From assembly GCF_016458275.1 (NCBI RefSeq), contig NZ_JAEMHM010000005.1, positions 186,001 through 250,000 of the forward strand: DNA of 64,000 nucleotides, written 5' to 3'. The DNA comes from Geomesophilobacter sediminis (GTDB lineage Bacteria > Desulfobacterota > Desulfuromonadia > Geobacterales > Geobacteraceae). Positions 35,749 to 44,365 of this stretch are shown here, piece by piece. Within the stretch, counting starts at the first letter, position 1; each line of letters starts with the position of its first letter. The translations under genes were made by a program, and so were the position numbers. The notes beneath the pieces were generated by a model. The model was given only the letters and a program-made list of their open reading frames with translations. It was not told where the DNA came from and ran no database searches.

Positions 35749-36960
35749 ATGAACGGTAATGCAACGCGGGCAAAAATCCCCTGGACACTGGGGGTGGCGC
35801 CCCTCGACGCAGACAGGCTCCTCCTGGAAGCGGCGCAAAAAGCCGGCCCCCAAACGGTCGACCGGGAGTTCGAAACGGCGCTGAAGACCCTGGTGCAGGC
35901 CTTGAACGAGGAGGCGGAGCTGGGGCTCGTCGGACAGATGGCGGCCCGGCAGCATCTGCGGGAACTTCTGGAAACCCGTTTCCGGCTGCTCGAGCTCTGG
36001 CAACACCAGCCGGCAATCCAGGCAGCGCCGGTCCTCCCCCAGATCTTTCTTACCGGCCTCCCCAAGACCGGCTCCACCTTCCTGCATCGCCTTCTCGCGC
36101 TCGACCCGGACAACCGGGTGCCCCGGATGTGGGAAGTCATGCTTCCCCTCCCTCCACCCGACCGCGCCAGCGCCGCCACCGACGATCGGATCCGCAGGGC
36201 CCAAAACCGGCTCCGCTGGCTGAACTGGATCCACCCCAAGCTGGTCCGGGCGCATCCGGTCGGCGCAGCCCTCCCGCAGGAATGCGGTGCCCTGCTCGGC
36301 TACACCCTCGAGTCCTCCGTCTTTCTCGACATGTTCACCGTCCCCTCCTACGAGAGCTGGCTGCGCAGCCGCGACCTCGGCAACGCCTACCGGTTCCACG
36401 CTCAACTTTTGCAACACCTGCAGTGGCACTCCCCCGCCGACCGATGGGTGCTGAAATCCTCCGACCACCTCTATGCCCTGAAGGCGCTCCTGAAGACCTA
36501 TCCCGAGGCGCTCTTCGTCTTTCTGCACCGCGACCCGCTCCGGGTGCTGCAGGCCGCCTGCAGCCAGATGGCCCTCTTGAAGCGGGTCTTCAGCCGCCAG
36601 GTTGACTTCGAAAAGCTGGGGGGCTACGAAAGCGGCTGCCTGCACGACAAGATTGAGCTGATCCTGGAGTTTCGCGCCAGCCATCCGCAGTTGGAGGAGC
36701 GCATCGTCGACGTGCGCTACCAGGATCTCGCCGAAGATCCGGTGGCGACGGTCCGGCGCATTTATGAGCGTTTCGGGCTGCGCCTTACCGACGCAGCCGC
36801 GGCCCGCATGGCGGCGTTCGCCGCAGCCGAGCGCGGCGGCAACCGCACCGACACCTTCCCCCTCGGTGCCTTCAGCCTCGATCCCGATAGGCGCTCCCCG
36901 CACTTCGAGCTTTACCGCGAGCGGTTCGCCCTGGAGCGCGAGGAGCTGCGCGATCGATGA
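35749..36960 (+). CDS. Sulfotransferase-family protein
   Basis: About 403 residues. IFLTGLPKTGSTFLHRLL is the 5'-phosphosulfate-binding loop of PAPS-dependent sulfotransferases (Sulfotransfer_3-like), and LFVFLHRDPLRVLQAACS supplies the 3'-phosphate-binding Arg and Ser. Bacterial members sulfate lipids, glycans or metabolites; the acceptor here is unknown. No PAPS-synthesis genes lie nearby. ATG 35749 or GTG 35737 could be the start. Confidence 0.8.
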   Translation: MNGNATRAKIPWTLGVAPLDADRLLLEAAQKAGPQTVDREFETALKTLVQALNEEAELGLVGQMAARQHLRELLETRFRLLELWQHQPAIQAAPVLPQIFLTGLPKTGSTFLHRLLALDPDNRVPRMWEVMLPLPPPDRASAATDDRIRRAQNRLRWLNWIHPKLVRAHPVGAALPQECGALLGYTLESSVFLDMFTVPSYESWLRSRDLGNAYRFHAQLLQHLQWHSPADRWVLKSSDHLYALKALLKTYPEALFVFLHRDPLRVLQAACSQMALLKRVFSRQVDFEKLGGYESGCLHDKIELILEFRASHPQLEERIVDVRYQDLAEDPVATVRRIYERFGLRLTDAAAARMAAFAAAERGGNRTDTFPLGAFSLDPDRRSPHFELYRERFALEREELRDR

Positions 36961-37101
36961 ACGAAGCACCCTGGGAGTGGCCCGGGCGAAAGGAACAATG
37001 GCAGTACCATGACAAGGACGTGAAGGTGAGGATGGTCCGAAAAGAAGGCGCGGTAGCGGTGGGGACCGTGACGTAACGGGTTTCGACACCAGTGATTCAT
37101 A

Positions 37102-37136
37102 GAAAAGGGCCAGTCCCCGGGGACCGGCCCTTTTCT
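37102..37136. terminator. Rho-independent terminator
   Basis: AAAAGGGCCAGTCC and GGACCGGCCCTTTT arms around a CCGG centre, followed by CT. Lies between the sulfotransferase and the convergent DUF1186 gene. Confidence 0.8.
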
Positions 37137-37189
37137 CCACTGCGTCCATCAAACAACGAGGAGGGCACAGGATATTGATCCCGGTCCTC

Positions 37190-37226
37190 CGGTAAGAGCG
37201 GCACTCCTGCGGCGAGGTATCGCGCC
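37190..37226. repeat. REP-like element, family C (divergent copy)
   Basis: CGGTAAGAGCGGCACTCCTG followed by CGGCGAGGTATCGCGCC. Matches the GGAGCGGCATTCCTG...GCGAT signature imperfectly. Confidence 0.45.
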
Positions 37227-37232
37227 GATGTC

Positions 37233-37997
37233 CTATTCGAGCTCGGCGGCCTTCCAGCGGTTTTCGCCGCGGCGGAGGTATCCCTCGACATCGCGAGGTA
37301 TCTCCTCCTCCACTTGGGCGCGCCACGTTTTCAGGAACTCTTCCTTGTCCAGGCCCACCGCCGCCTCGACCTCTTCCAGCGAGGCGAAGTCCTCGGGGGC
37401 GAGCCCTTCATCGTACGCCCTGCGGATCACGTCCATCGCCCCGTCCGGATGGATGTCGATCAAGGCCGCGATGGTCAACTGCCACAGGACGTCGTTTTCT
37501 CCCGCCTTCTCGGTAAGGAACTCCCGCAGGAACCCCTGGACCTCCTCCCTGTTGGCGCTCCCCCGCGCGATGGCATAGGTCAGGGCATCCACCGCCGCCC
37601 CGCGGACGTAGTCGTCCACCTTCTCGTCGAGGATCATCGCCTTGATCGCGTCCAGGCTCCCGCCAGAGGTCTGAACGAGAACCGCCGCCAGCCGTTCCAT
37701 CTCCAGATCCCCCCATACCCCGTCGAGGTACTCCTGCGGGATGGAAAAGGCCCTGATGATGGGGAGATGGGCCGCCGGTTCCTGGAAATAGGCCAGAAGC
37801 GCCGCCGCATAGAGATGGACCTCCCGGTCTCCGCCGGAAAAATGCGCCGGGTTGGTTGCCACCTCTTCCAGGACGGCGATCAGCCGCGGCGTGATCTGCT
37901 CTTTAAGCGTCACCGCCAGTTCCACCTGCTGGTCCTTGTAGCGCCCCTTGGCGATGTCGAATGAGTCCAGCAGTGATTCCAGTATCTCTTCATGCAT
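37233..37997 (-). CDS. DUF1186 protein
   Basis: 254 residues from ATG 37997 (AGGGG upstream). Entirely helical, HEAT-like repeats: LIAVLEEVATNP, LYAAALLAYFQEPAAHLPIIRAFS, GAAVDALTYAIARGSANREEV. Matches DUF1186, whose members sometimes end in a Zn-binding SEC-C motif; that motif is absent here. Probably a protein-protein interaction scaffold. A TTGTCATAGGGG lies 40 bases upstream. Confidence 0.75.
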   Translation of the reverse strand: MHEEILESLLDSFDIAKGRYKDQQVELAVTLKEQITPRLIAVLEEVATNPAHFSGGDREVHLYAAALLAYFQEPAAHLPIIRAFSIPQEYLDGVWGDLEMERLAAVLVQTSGGSLDAIKAMILDEKVDDYVRGAAVDALTYAIARGSANREEVQGFLREFLTEKAGENDVLWQLTIAALIDIHPDGAMDVIRRAYDEGLAPEDFASLEEVEAAVGLDKEEFLKTWRAQVEEEIPRDVEGYLRRGENRWKAAELE

Positions 37998-38121
37998 AGG
38001 AAAACCCCTGAGCGGCAATGTGATAAGTTATCGGCCTTTTTGTCATAGGGGGAGGATGAGGTCAATCAAAAAAGGAAGCTGCCTGTCTCAGGTGGTTGAC
38101 CGGAAAGGGGCGGGAGGTACT

Positions 38122-38586
38122 TTAGGCCCCTCCGCTTTTGCCCGCATTCATCGGCGGGTGATTGTGGGTCTGGATGCGCTTGAGTTCCTTTTGCAGCCGC
38201 TTCAACGCCCGGTTCAACCGAAAGCAGTAAATGCGCAGCTTCAGCAGGTAAAACACGCGCTTGACGAAGGAAAACAACCCCGTGTTCTCCTTCACCTCTT
38301 TGTTCACCCAGCTCCCTTTATCAAGGAAAGAGAACGACCCGTCATTGCGCAACCGGATCCGGTAATGGCTGATTTCCCCGCAGGTACAGCTCCCAATTGC
38401 GGTTATATCCACCACCTCTTCGATCAGCGAACCAACCTGCCCGTGCACCGCCGAAAGCGGCAGCGGCGTATTGCAGGCCGTGCACCAGAAAATGAGTCCC
38501 TCCACCTGGTACCCGTTGGGAAAACGGATCGGGAAGGATTGTTCCAGCGAATTGGCAGCCATCAGGACTTTTTCGCTCTCGGTCAT
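38122..38586 (-). CDS. Hypothetical protein with Cys-based metal site
   Basis: 154 residues from ATG 38586 with AAGGA upstream. Contains WCTACNTPLP and GSCTCGEI, a CxxC plus CxC pair likely to hold zinc, then a basic helical C-terminus (LLKLRIYCFRLNRALKRLQKELKRIQ). No signal peptide. Family not recognised. The basic tail could bind nucleic acid or membrane. Confidence 0.6.
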   Translation of the reverse strand: MTESEKVLMAANSLEQSFPIRFPNGYQVEGLIFWCTACNTPLPLSAVHGQVGSLIEEVVDITAIGSCTCGEISHYRIRLRNDGSFSFLDKGSWVNKEVKENTGLFSFVKRVFYLLKLRIYCFRLNRALKRLQKELKRIQTHNHPPMNAGKSGGA

Positions 38587-38933
38587 GACTTTCGTCCTTC
38601 GGCGCATCGGCGGACCAGCCGCAGGGAAAATGCTGCACAGCAGTTGATCGGCCCACCCACCCTTTCCGTTGGGACAACCAAGAATCGTACCAGTCGGCAA
38701 ACGCCCCCCAAAACGGTGGCGTGGCGGCACCTTACCCGGCCCCGCGAAAAATCAGCCTTCTCGAAGCGCTGTACCTTTTTAAAACAAACGCTACAAAATT
38801 GAACCGCCCGGGGGCGGGAGACCGGGTCGGGGAGCTCCAACTGGGGACATCTTTATTTTTCGCAGCCGGAGGACTACATTGATAGGGTGACCTGCGACCG
38901 TTAATGACAAGTCCGGGTACCGGGAGAGACATC

Positions 38934-39632
38934 ATGATCACGATCAGAAAAGCAGCGGAACGTGGTCACGCCGACCACGGCTGGCTCAACACCTACCATA
39001 CCTTTTCTTTTGCCAACTACTACGACCCGAGGTTCATGGGATTCCGGGACCTGCGGGTCATCAACGAGGACCGGGTTGCTCCGGGGGAAGGCTTTCCCCG
39101 TCATCCCCACCAGGACATGGAGATCGTCTCCTACGTGCTGGCAGGGGCCCTGGAACACAAAGACAGCATGGGGACCGGCTCGGTGATCCGTCCCGGTGAT
39201 GTGCAGCGGATGAGCGCCGGCACCGGGGTCACCCACAGCGAGTTCAACCATTCGCGCAATGAGGAGCTTCATTTCCTGCAGATCTGGATTCTTCCGGCGC
39301 AGGAAGGGACCGCCCCGAGCTACGAGCAGAAGTTCTTCTCCCCCGAGGATAAAGAGGGGAAGCTGCGCCTGATCGGCTCCCCCGACGGCCGGGACGGTTC
39401 GGTCACCATCGGGCAGGACGTGAACCTCTACGCGGCGCTGGTCCATCCCGGCGACGCGCTGCGCCACATCATCCGGAGCAGGCGCCATGCCTGGGTGCAG
39501 GTCGCGGGCGGCAGCATCATGGTCAACGGCCACCGGCTGGATGCCGGCGACGGCTTGGCGGCCAGCGAAGAAGAACTCCTCGAAATCTCCGGCGTGAAGG
39601 CAGGCGAGATCCTCCTCTTCGATCTCGCGTGA
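38934..39632 (+). CDS. Pirin-family cupin protein (YhhW-like)
   Basis: 232 residues from ATG 38934 with GGGAGAG upstream. The N-terminal cupin carries the pirin metal site: FPRHPHQDMEIVSYVL (two His plus Glu) and GTGVTHSEFNHS (third His). WLNTYHTFSFANYYDPRFMGFRDLRVINED is the family opening. E. coli YhhW has quercetin 2,3-dioxygenase activity; the physiological role is unclear. Cytoplasmic, followed by a terminator. Confidence 0.9.
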   Translation: MITIRKAAERGHADHGWLNTYHTFSFANYYDPRFMGFRDLRVINEDRVAPGEGFPRHPHQDMEIVSYVLAGALEHKDSMGTGSVIRPGDVQRMSAGTGVTHSEFNHSRNEELHFLQIWILPAQEGTAPSYEQKFFSPEDKEGKLRLIGSPDGRDGSVTIGQDVNLYAALVHPGDALRHIIRSRRHAWVQVAGGSIMVNGHRLDAGDGLAASEEELLEISGVKAGEILLFDLA

Positions 39633-39674
39633 GAGTCAGCAGTTTGGTGCTGTTGGCCAAGAGGGTGGTAACAG

Positions 39675-39710
39675 ACAAAAGGACCTGCTTTAACCGGCAG
39701 GTCCTTTTGT
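39675..39710. terminator. Rho-independent terminator
   Basis: CAAAAGGACCTGC and GCAGGTCCTTTTG arms with loop TTTAACCG, just after the pirin gene. Confidence 0.88.
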
Positions 39711-39815
39711 CATGGATGGATGGGATGGAGTTACCTCCGTGCCAGAGCAGCTATAAACCAGGAGCGGCGCAGCAACCAGGGAGGCAAGATCCGGCTCCGA
39801 CGGCTCATTGCCTGA

Positions 39816-40355
39816 TCACTGCCTTCCCGCATAGACGATGGCCTTCCCCCGATGCGCCTCGAAGTTCTTGAGATACGTCTCCACCAGCCGCGGGTTTCCC
39901 TTGAGCACCAGGAGGTTCTCCGCGTTTTTCTCCTCGGCGGCCTTGGTGAAGTTGAAGGAACCGGTGATGATCGTCTCCCGGTCGATGATCATGATCTTGT
40001 TATGGGCGATGGCGTAACGGTCGTCGATGTAGGTGAAGATCCCGGCATGGGCCACGAAGTCCGCCGAGGTGTATTTCGCCCCACGCTGGCTTTTGTCCAG
40101 GAGCACCTCCACGTGCACCCCGCGCTTTTTTGCGTCCACGAGCGCCTTGGCGATGGGGCGGCTGGTGAAGGAATATGCCTGTACCAGGATCTCGGACCGG
40201 GCCAGTTCCAGCTCCCGCACCACCGCCTCGGTCGCCCCCCCGTTGGGCGAAAAATAGACCTCCACCGTCCCCACCGAAGGCATCGGCCCGGCGGCAAGAA
40301 CGGGAAAAGTCACCGTTACCACGAGAATAAGGACCAGAAGAGCTGTTTTGCGCAT
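39816..40355 (-). CDS. Exported phospholipase D-like endonuclease (Nuc type)
   Basis: 179 residues from ATG 40355. Signal peptide (KTALLVLILVVTVTFPVLAA). A single PLD domain carries IAHNKIMIIDRETIITGSFNFT, the HxK-x4-D-x6-GS catalytic motif, and AKALVDAKKRGVHVEVLLDKSQ. Single-HKD proteins of this length dimerise and act as sequence-independent nucleases. Expected in the periplasm or outside the cell. Confidence 0.88.
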   Translation of the reverse strand: MRKTALLVLILVVTVTFPVLAAGPMPSVGTVEVYFSPNGGATEAVVRELELARSEILVQAYSFTSRPIAKALVDAKKRGVHVEVLLDKSQRGAKYTSADFVAHAGIFTYIDDRYAIAHNKIMIIDRETIITGSFNFTKAAEEKNAENLLVLKGNPRLVETYLKNFEAHRGKAIVYAGRQ

Positions 40356-40693
40356 GATTACCCCACGAGATACTACTGAGGCAATCAATACAATCAGCGG
40401 CGGGAGATAGTCAACGGGAAAGATCGTGAAGGCGCCGCAAAGGGCGGGTATCACCCTTGCCTGGTGGCTTATGCCTGAATTCTTCAGAGGACGAGGGGCA
40501 CGCCGGCCAAGTCTCGCCTGAGGGGGCAACTTGCCAAGCCTGCCCCCAAGGCCCGGGGAGCATTTCTAACTGCGGCTTTCCAAACCGGACCTTTTTTGCC
40601 GTTTGATGACCTGAATCAAGGAAGTGAAGCGCCCTTCTTTGCTATCGTCACCTCAACAGATGAGTCACCGATAGCAGCAGAAGGAGAAACAAC

Positions 40694-42151
40694 ATGGAAA
40701 TCAGCGGCCAATCCAAACTGCACGACCTTATTGAGGAATACCCGTTCCTGCTGGAGTTCCTGATCAACCGCTCCCCGAAGTTCAAGATGCTCAAGAGCTC
40801 CGTCCTGCGGAACACGGTCGGCAAGGTGGCACCGCTGGCCCACGTTGCGGAGAAGGGCGGCATTCCCCTGCCCCAGCTGATTTCCGAGATCGCCGCCGAG
40901 GTGAAAGCCCGCACCGGTGCCGAGATCGCCATCGCAGCGGGAGAGGACCAGGCTTCGACTTCGCCCCTTAAAGACGATGCGGCCCGGCAGGAGGCGTTGA
41001 AAGCGATCATCCGCGACCTGCACGACGGCGCCGACCCGGCCAGCCTGAAGCAACGCTTCCACGAACTGATCCGGGATGTGGAGCCGACCGAGATCGCCCG
41101 GATGGAGCAGAAACTGATCGCCGAGGGGATGCCCGAAAGCGAGATCAAGCGCCTGTGCGACGTGCACGTCCAGGTTTTCAAGGACTCCCTGGAACGACAG
41201 GAAGCACCGAGCGTTCCGGCCGGACACCCCCTGCACACCTATCTCCTGGAAAACCGCGCCGCGGAGAAGATCGCCGCGGAAATCGAAAGTATCACTGGCC
41301 AGTTGGACGGGGCCGGCGATTCGGCCTGGCTGTCCCAACTGCGCCAGAAGCTGATTCCCCTCACCGACCGGCTTGCCGACATCAACCTGCACTACCTGCG
41401 CAAGGAGAACCAGCTCTTCCCGGTACTGGAACAGCACGAAATCAGCGGTCCTTCCGAGGTGATGTGGGCGATCCACGACGACATCCGGCAGAGCATGAAA
41501 CGGGTGCGCGCCGAACTCGCCGCGGGGCGGATTCCGACGCCCGCCGCCCTGAAGGAGCTCCTGCAGAGCATCGCCGACATGGTCTACAAGGAGGAGCAGA
41601 TCCTGTTCCCGATGGCGCTGGAGATCCTGACCGAGGCCGATTGGCGGAAAGTCCGCCAGGGCGAGGAGGAGATCGGCTACGCCTGGGTACAGCCGGAGGC
41701 GGCTTGGGGCGGCGAGGAGGCACTGGCGGCGCCCAATTCCGGCGCGGAGATCGAGCTCGACACCGGCCGGCTGACTCCCGAGGTGCTGAACCTGATGCTG
41801 ACCCACCTGCCGCTGGACATCTCGTTCGTCAACGAAAACGACGAGGTGGCGTACTACTCCCAGGGAAAAGAGCGGATCTTCCCGCGCAGCCCCGGGGTCA
41901 TCGGCAGGAAGGTTCAGAAGTGCCATCCCCCGAAGAGCCTCGACACGGTGCAGAAGATCCTGGACCAGTTCCGCGCCGGAGCGAGGGACAGCGCCGAATT
42001 CTGGATCCAGATGGGGGGACGTTTCCTCCACATCAGGTACTTCGCGGTCCGCGACGCCGGCGGCACCTACAAGGGATGCCTGGAGGTGAGCCAGGACGTA
42101 ACCGGGATCAGAAGCCTGCAAGGCGAGCAGCGCCTTCTCGACTGGACTTAG
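40694..42151 (+). CDS. DUF1858-DUF438-hemerythrin-PAS sensor protein
   Basis: 485 residues from ATG 40694 with GAAGGAGA upstream. Order: DUF1858 (LHDLIEEYPFLLEFLINRSPKFK, 10-75), DUF438 (about 95-175; IIRDLHDGADPASLKQRFHELI), hemerythrin-like helices (180-320; HPLHTYLLENR, NLHYLRKENQLFPVLEQHEI, AIHDDIRQSM, YKEEQILFPMALEI) and a PAS domain (350-480; ISFVNENDEVAYYSQGKERIFPR, GRKVQKCHPPKSL). The fold combination is known for putative O2/redox or [Fe-S]-linked sensing in anaerobes. No catalytic output domain. Confidence 0.87.
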   Translation: MEISGQSKLHDLIEEYPFLLEFLINRSPKFKMLKSSVLRNTVGKVAPLAHVAEKGGIPLPQLISEIAAEVKARTGAEIAIAAGEDQASTSPLKDDAARQEALKAIIRDLHDGADPASLKQRFHELIRDVEPTEIARMEQKLIAEGMPESEIKRLCDVHVQVFKDSLERQEAPSVPAGHPLHTYLLENRAAEKIAAEIESITGQLDGAGDSAWLSQLRQKLIPLTDRLADINLHYLRKENQLFPVLEQHEISGPSEVMWAIHDDIRQSMKRVRAELAAGRIPTPAALKELLQSIADMVYKEEQILFPMALEILTEADWRKVRQGEEEIGYAWVQPEAAWGGEEALAAPNSGAEIELDTGRLTPEVLNLMLTHLPLDISFVNENDEVAYYSQGKERIFPRSPGVIGRKVQKCHPPKSLDTVQKILDQFRAGARDSAEFWIQMGGRFLHIRYFAVRDAGGTYKGCLEVSQDVTGIRSLQGEQRLLDWT

Positions 42152-42352
42152 AAGAAGCCGATCCGGCGACGGCCCCCTTTGCGGCCCGGCGGTTGTACAT
42201 TCTTGTCCGACCGGATGGGTCACAATGTCCCGTTTTCCCAAGGGAATAGGAGTCGTGCTGATGTGATTTCAGCGGGTTACCTCCGGTCGCGTTTCTGGTA
42301 TCGGATATGCTGTAGCAACGGGGACGGCATCTCAATTACCGGAGGCGATCCC

Positions 42353-42508
42353 ATGAACAACTGTCAAGTTTTTCATCCCGCGCGACCCCATCACGAGGAC
42401 CCGGTGCCCCCCCTGGATTTCACGGGCAACCAGCCCGCCCTGCCGCCCCTGACCACCGAGTCGGTGGTCTCGGTGGTCTACCTGATCGATGACGAGCCGG
42501 CCCCCTGA
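42353..42508 (+). CDS. Hypothetical small Pro-rich protein (51 aa)
   Basis: ATG 42353 with CCGGAGG 7 bases upstream. It encodes MNNCQVFHPARPHHEDPVPP and a tail ending VVSVVYLIDDEPAP. Not hydrophobic enough for a clear membrane helix. A GG-N10-GC element, TGGTATCGGATATGC, lies upstream at about 42297 and resembles a weak sigma-54 site. A terminator follows directly. Function unknown. Confidence 0.55.
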   Translation: MNNCQVFHPARPHHEDPVPPLDFTGNQPALPPLTTESVVSVVYLIDDEPAP

Positions 42509-42528
42509 GCCCCGGCCGCCACGCCAGT

Positions 42529-42565
42529 AAAAGGGACGCACCCGCGAAGGATGCGTCCCTTTTTC
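42529..42565. terminator. Rho-independent terminator
   Basis: AAAAGGGACGCA and TGCGTCCCTTTTT arms around CCCGCGAAGGA. Confidence 0.9.
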
Positions 42566-42666
42566 GTTTCGGGGCCGGATCTGGTCGGCCGCCTTGACAG
42601 AGACCGCCGGGAGAGCGCATAGTGCCGCCTGCAGCCACGGCGGCAACTATGGTAGGTGGTGCGGTT

Positions 42667-43176
42667 ATGAAATTCTTCTCTTTGGCCCAGTGTCTTGGCT
42701 ACCTCGCGTTCGTCCTCGGCATCTATGCCTTTACCCGCAAAAACGACCGGCGGCTCAAGTTCATTGTCGGGCTGGAGAGCATCGCCTACGTCATCCATTT
42801 CACCTTGCTCGGCAACGCCGCCGCGGCGGGAAGCGCAGCGATCACCAGCGCCCGCTCCTTTCTCGCGGTGAAAACCGCCTCGCCGATCCTGGCGGCCCTC
42901 GTGATCGTGGCCAACATCTCCGTCGGCCTGCTCCTGACCCGGCATGCTTCCGACCTCCTTCCCGTGGTCGGGTCCGGCATCGCCACCTACGCCATGTTCG
43001 CCATGCGGGGCATCCCGATGCGGCTGGTCATCCTGGGAAGCACGTTCTGCTGGCTCGCCAACAACATCCTGACGGGCTCGATCGGCGGCACCTTGCTGGA
43101 GAGCATCATCGCCGTGGTGAACCTCTCCACCGTCGTGCAGATGTACCGTACCGAGGCCACTGCCGAACCCGCCTGA
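42667..43176 (+). CDS. YgjV-family inner-membrane protein
   Basis: 169 residues, five or six hydrophobic helices. The layout (LAQCLGYLAFVLGIYAFTRKNDRRLK, then ITSARSFLAVKT, ending STVVQMYRTEA) follows the Imp-YgjV family of unknown function. ATG 42667 chosen from the family start; the ribosome site (AGGTGG) is weak and ATG 42649 is possible. Confidence 0.78.
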   Translation: MKFFSLAQCLGYLAFVLGIYAFTRKNDRRLKFIVGLESIAYVIHFTLLGNAAAAGSAAITSARSFLAVKTASPILAALVIVANISVGLLLTRHASDLLPVVGSGIATYAMFAMRGIPMRLVILGSTFCWLANNILTGSIGGTLLESIIAVVNLSTVVQMYRTEATAEPA

Positions 43177-43411
43177 GCGGCGAGCGCTCCCCCTGCCGGG
43201 ACGCCGGCGATCCCATTCCGTCCCCCGTTCATCGACCTGGTCGGGTATCCGCTGACCAAAACTCACACAACTGTACCGGAAACGAACAGCACCTCGCCAC
43301 CACCTTCACAGCCAACGGTTTGAAATGTAAACACTCTCCCTTGGCATGCATCCTGTAACTGCACCAAAACCCAGTTTCGAACCTCTCACCCAGCAATCCC
43401 ACTCAGGAACT

Positions 43412-43786
43412 ATGGCCGACATAGAAATTGAAATCCGGGACGACACCCTCCTGCTGGCGGTCTCGGGAGTGGTGCACGTGGCGGACGTCATTGCCGCTAT
43501 TGAGAAGTATTACCCCCTGGTTACCAAACACGTCATCTGGGACGTTACCCACGCCGACCTGAACCAGGCCGTCCCGGACGAGTTCCGCCAGGTATTCCCG
43601 TTGGTGAAACGGTACCGGAGGCCCTCCCCCGGTGCACGTACCGCGTACGTGGCCCGCCGTGAGAAGGACTACGCCCTGGCCCGGATGTTCTCCATCCTGG
43701 TTCAGTTGGAGGAGGTCTCCTCCGACATCCAGGTCTTTTACACGCTGAAGGAGGCGGAAGAATACATCCGCCAAGGCGGTGACTGA
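43412..43786 (+). CDS. STAS/SpoIIAA-like protein, tandem copy 1
   Basis: 124 residues from ATG 43412. An alpha/beta pattern (IEIRDDTLLLAVSGVVHVADVIAAIEKYYP ... HVIWDVTHADL ... SPGARTAYVARREKDYALARMF) resembles SpoIIAA/STAS-like folds. It is clearly related to the next gene (matching WD-x-x-x-ADL and PGA-T-AYV blocks), so the pair arose by duplication. No phosphorylatable STAS serine could be assigned. Role unknown. Confidence 0.65.
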   Translation: MADIEIEIRDDTLLLAVSGVVHVADVIAAIEKYYPLVTKHVIWDVTHADLNQAVPDEFRQVFPLVKRYRRPSPGARTAYVARREKDYALARMFSILVQLEEVSSDIQVFYTLKEAEEYIRQGGD

Positions 43787-43847
43787 TCGCGAAGGGGCGG
43801 CAAGCCCCGGGAACGGTAACCATGCAATGTAGAGATGGGGAGGAGAG

Positions 43848-44219
43848 ATGCCCGACGTCACCAGCACGAAATTCAATGACATTCTGGTGCTCACCGTGCG
43901 GGGCAAGGTGAGCCGCCAAGACTTCGTCGATGCGATCGCACGTTTCTGCCCCCTGGTGGAGCGGCACCTCGTCTGGGATTTGATCGGGGCCGACCTGAGC
44001 GAGATCACCGCGGAAGAGATCCAGTGCCTCGGCGCGGTTTCCAAGGTGTACCGCCCCCTGCTTCCCGGCGCCAAGACCGCTTACGTGACCCAGGACGAAC
44101 GCGTTTTCGGACTGACCCGGAAGGTCGCGGTGTATGCGGAAATGGCCGGTAGCCCGGTTACCCACATCGGGTGCCTGGACCTCGAGGAAGCGTTTTCCTT
44201 CGTAACCGCCGAGGAATAA
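43848..44219 (+). CDS. STAS/SpoIIAA-like protein, tandem copy 2
   Basis: 123 residues from ATG 43848, GGAGGAGAG immediately upstream. Paralogue of the preceding protein: FNDILVLTVRGKVSRQDFVDAIA, HLVWDLIGADLSEITAEE, LPGAKTAYVTQDERVFGLTRK. 61 bases separate the two genes, so an operon is likely. It is followed by a strong terminator. Function unknown. Confidence 0.65.
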   Translation: MPDVTSTKFNDILVLTVRGKVSRQDFVDAIARFCPLVERHLVWDLIGADLSEITAEEIQCLGAVSKVYRPLLPGAKTAYVTQDERVFGLTRKVAVYAEMAGSPVTHIGCLDLEEAFSFVTAEE

Positions 44220-44297
44220 GGCGCACCGACCAGTGATTCAGTCAGTGAGCAGGAAGGCGCAAGAGAGGTTACCCGATTGCGCCTGCGCGGCTTTGGC

Positions 44298-44340
44298 AAA
44301 AGAAAAGGACCCAGTCTACGCGGCTGGGTCCTTTTTCTTT
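44298..44340. terminator. Bidirectional rho-independent terminator
   Basis: AAAAGAAAAGGACCCAG and CTGGGTCCTTTTTCTTTT around TCTACGCGG. Lies between the STAS-like gene (+) and chemoreceptor (-). Confidence 0.92.
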
Positions 44341-44365
44341 TGGCAAGAGTCCCGGCCGGCGCCGG

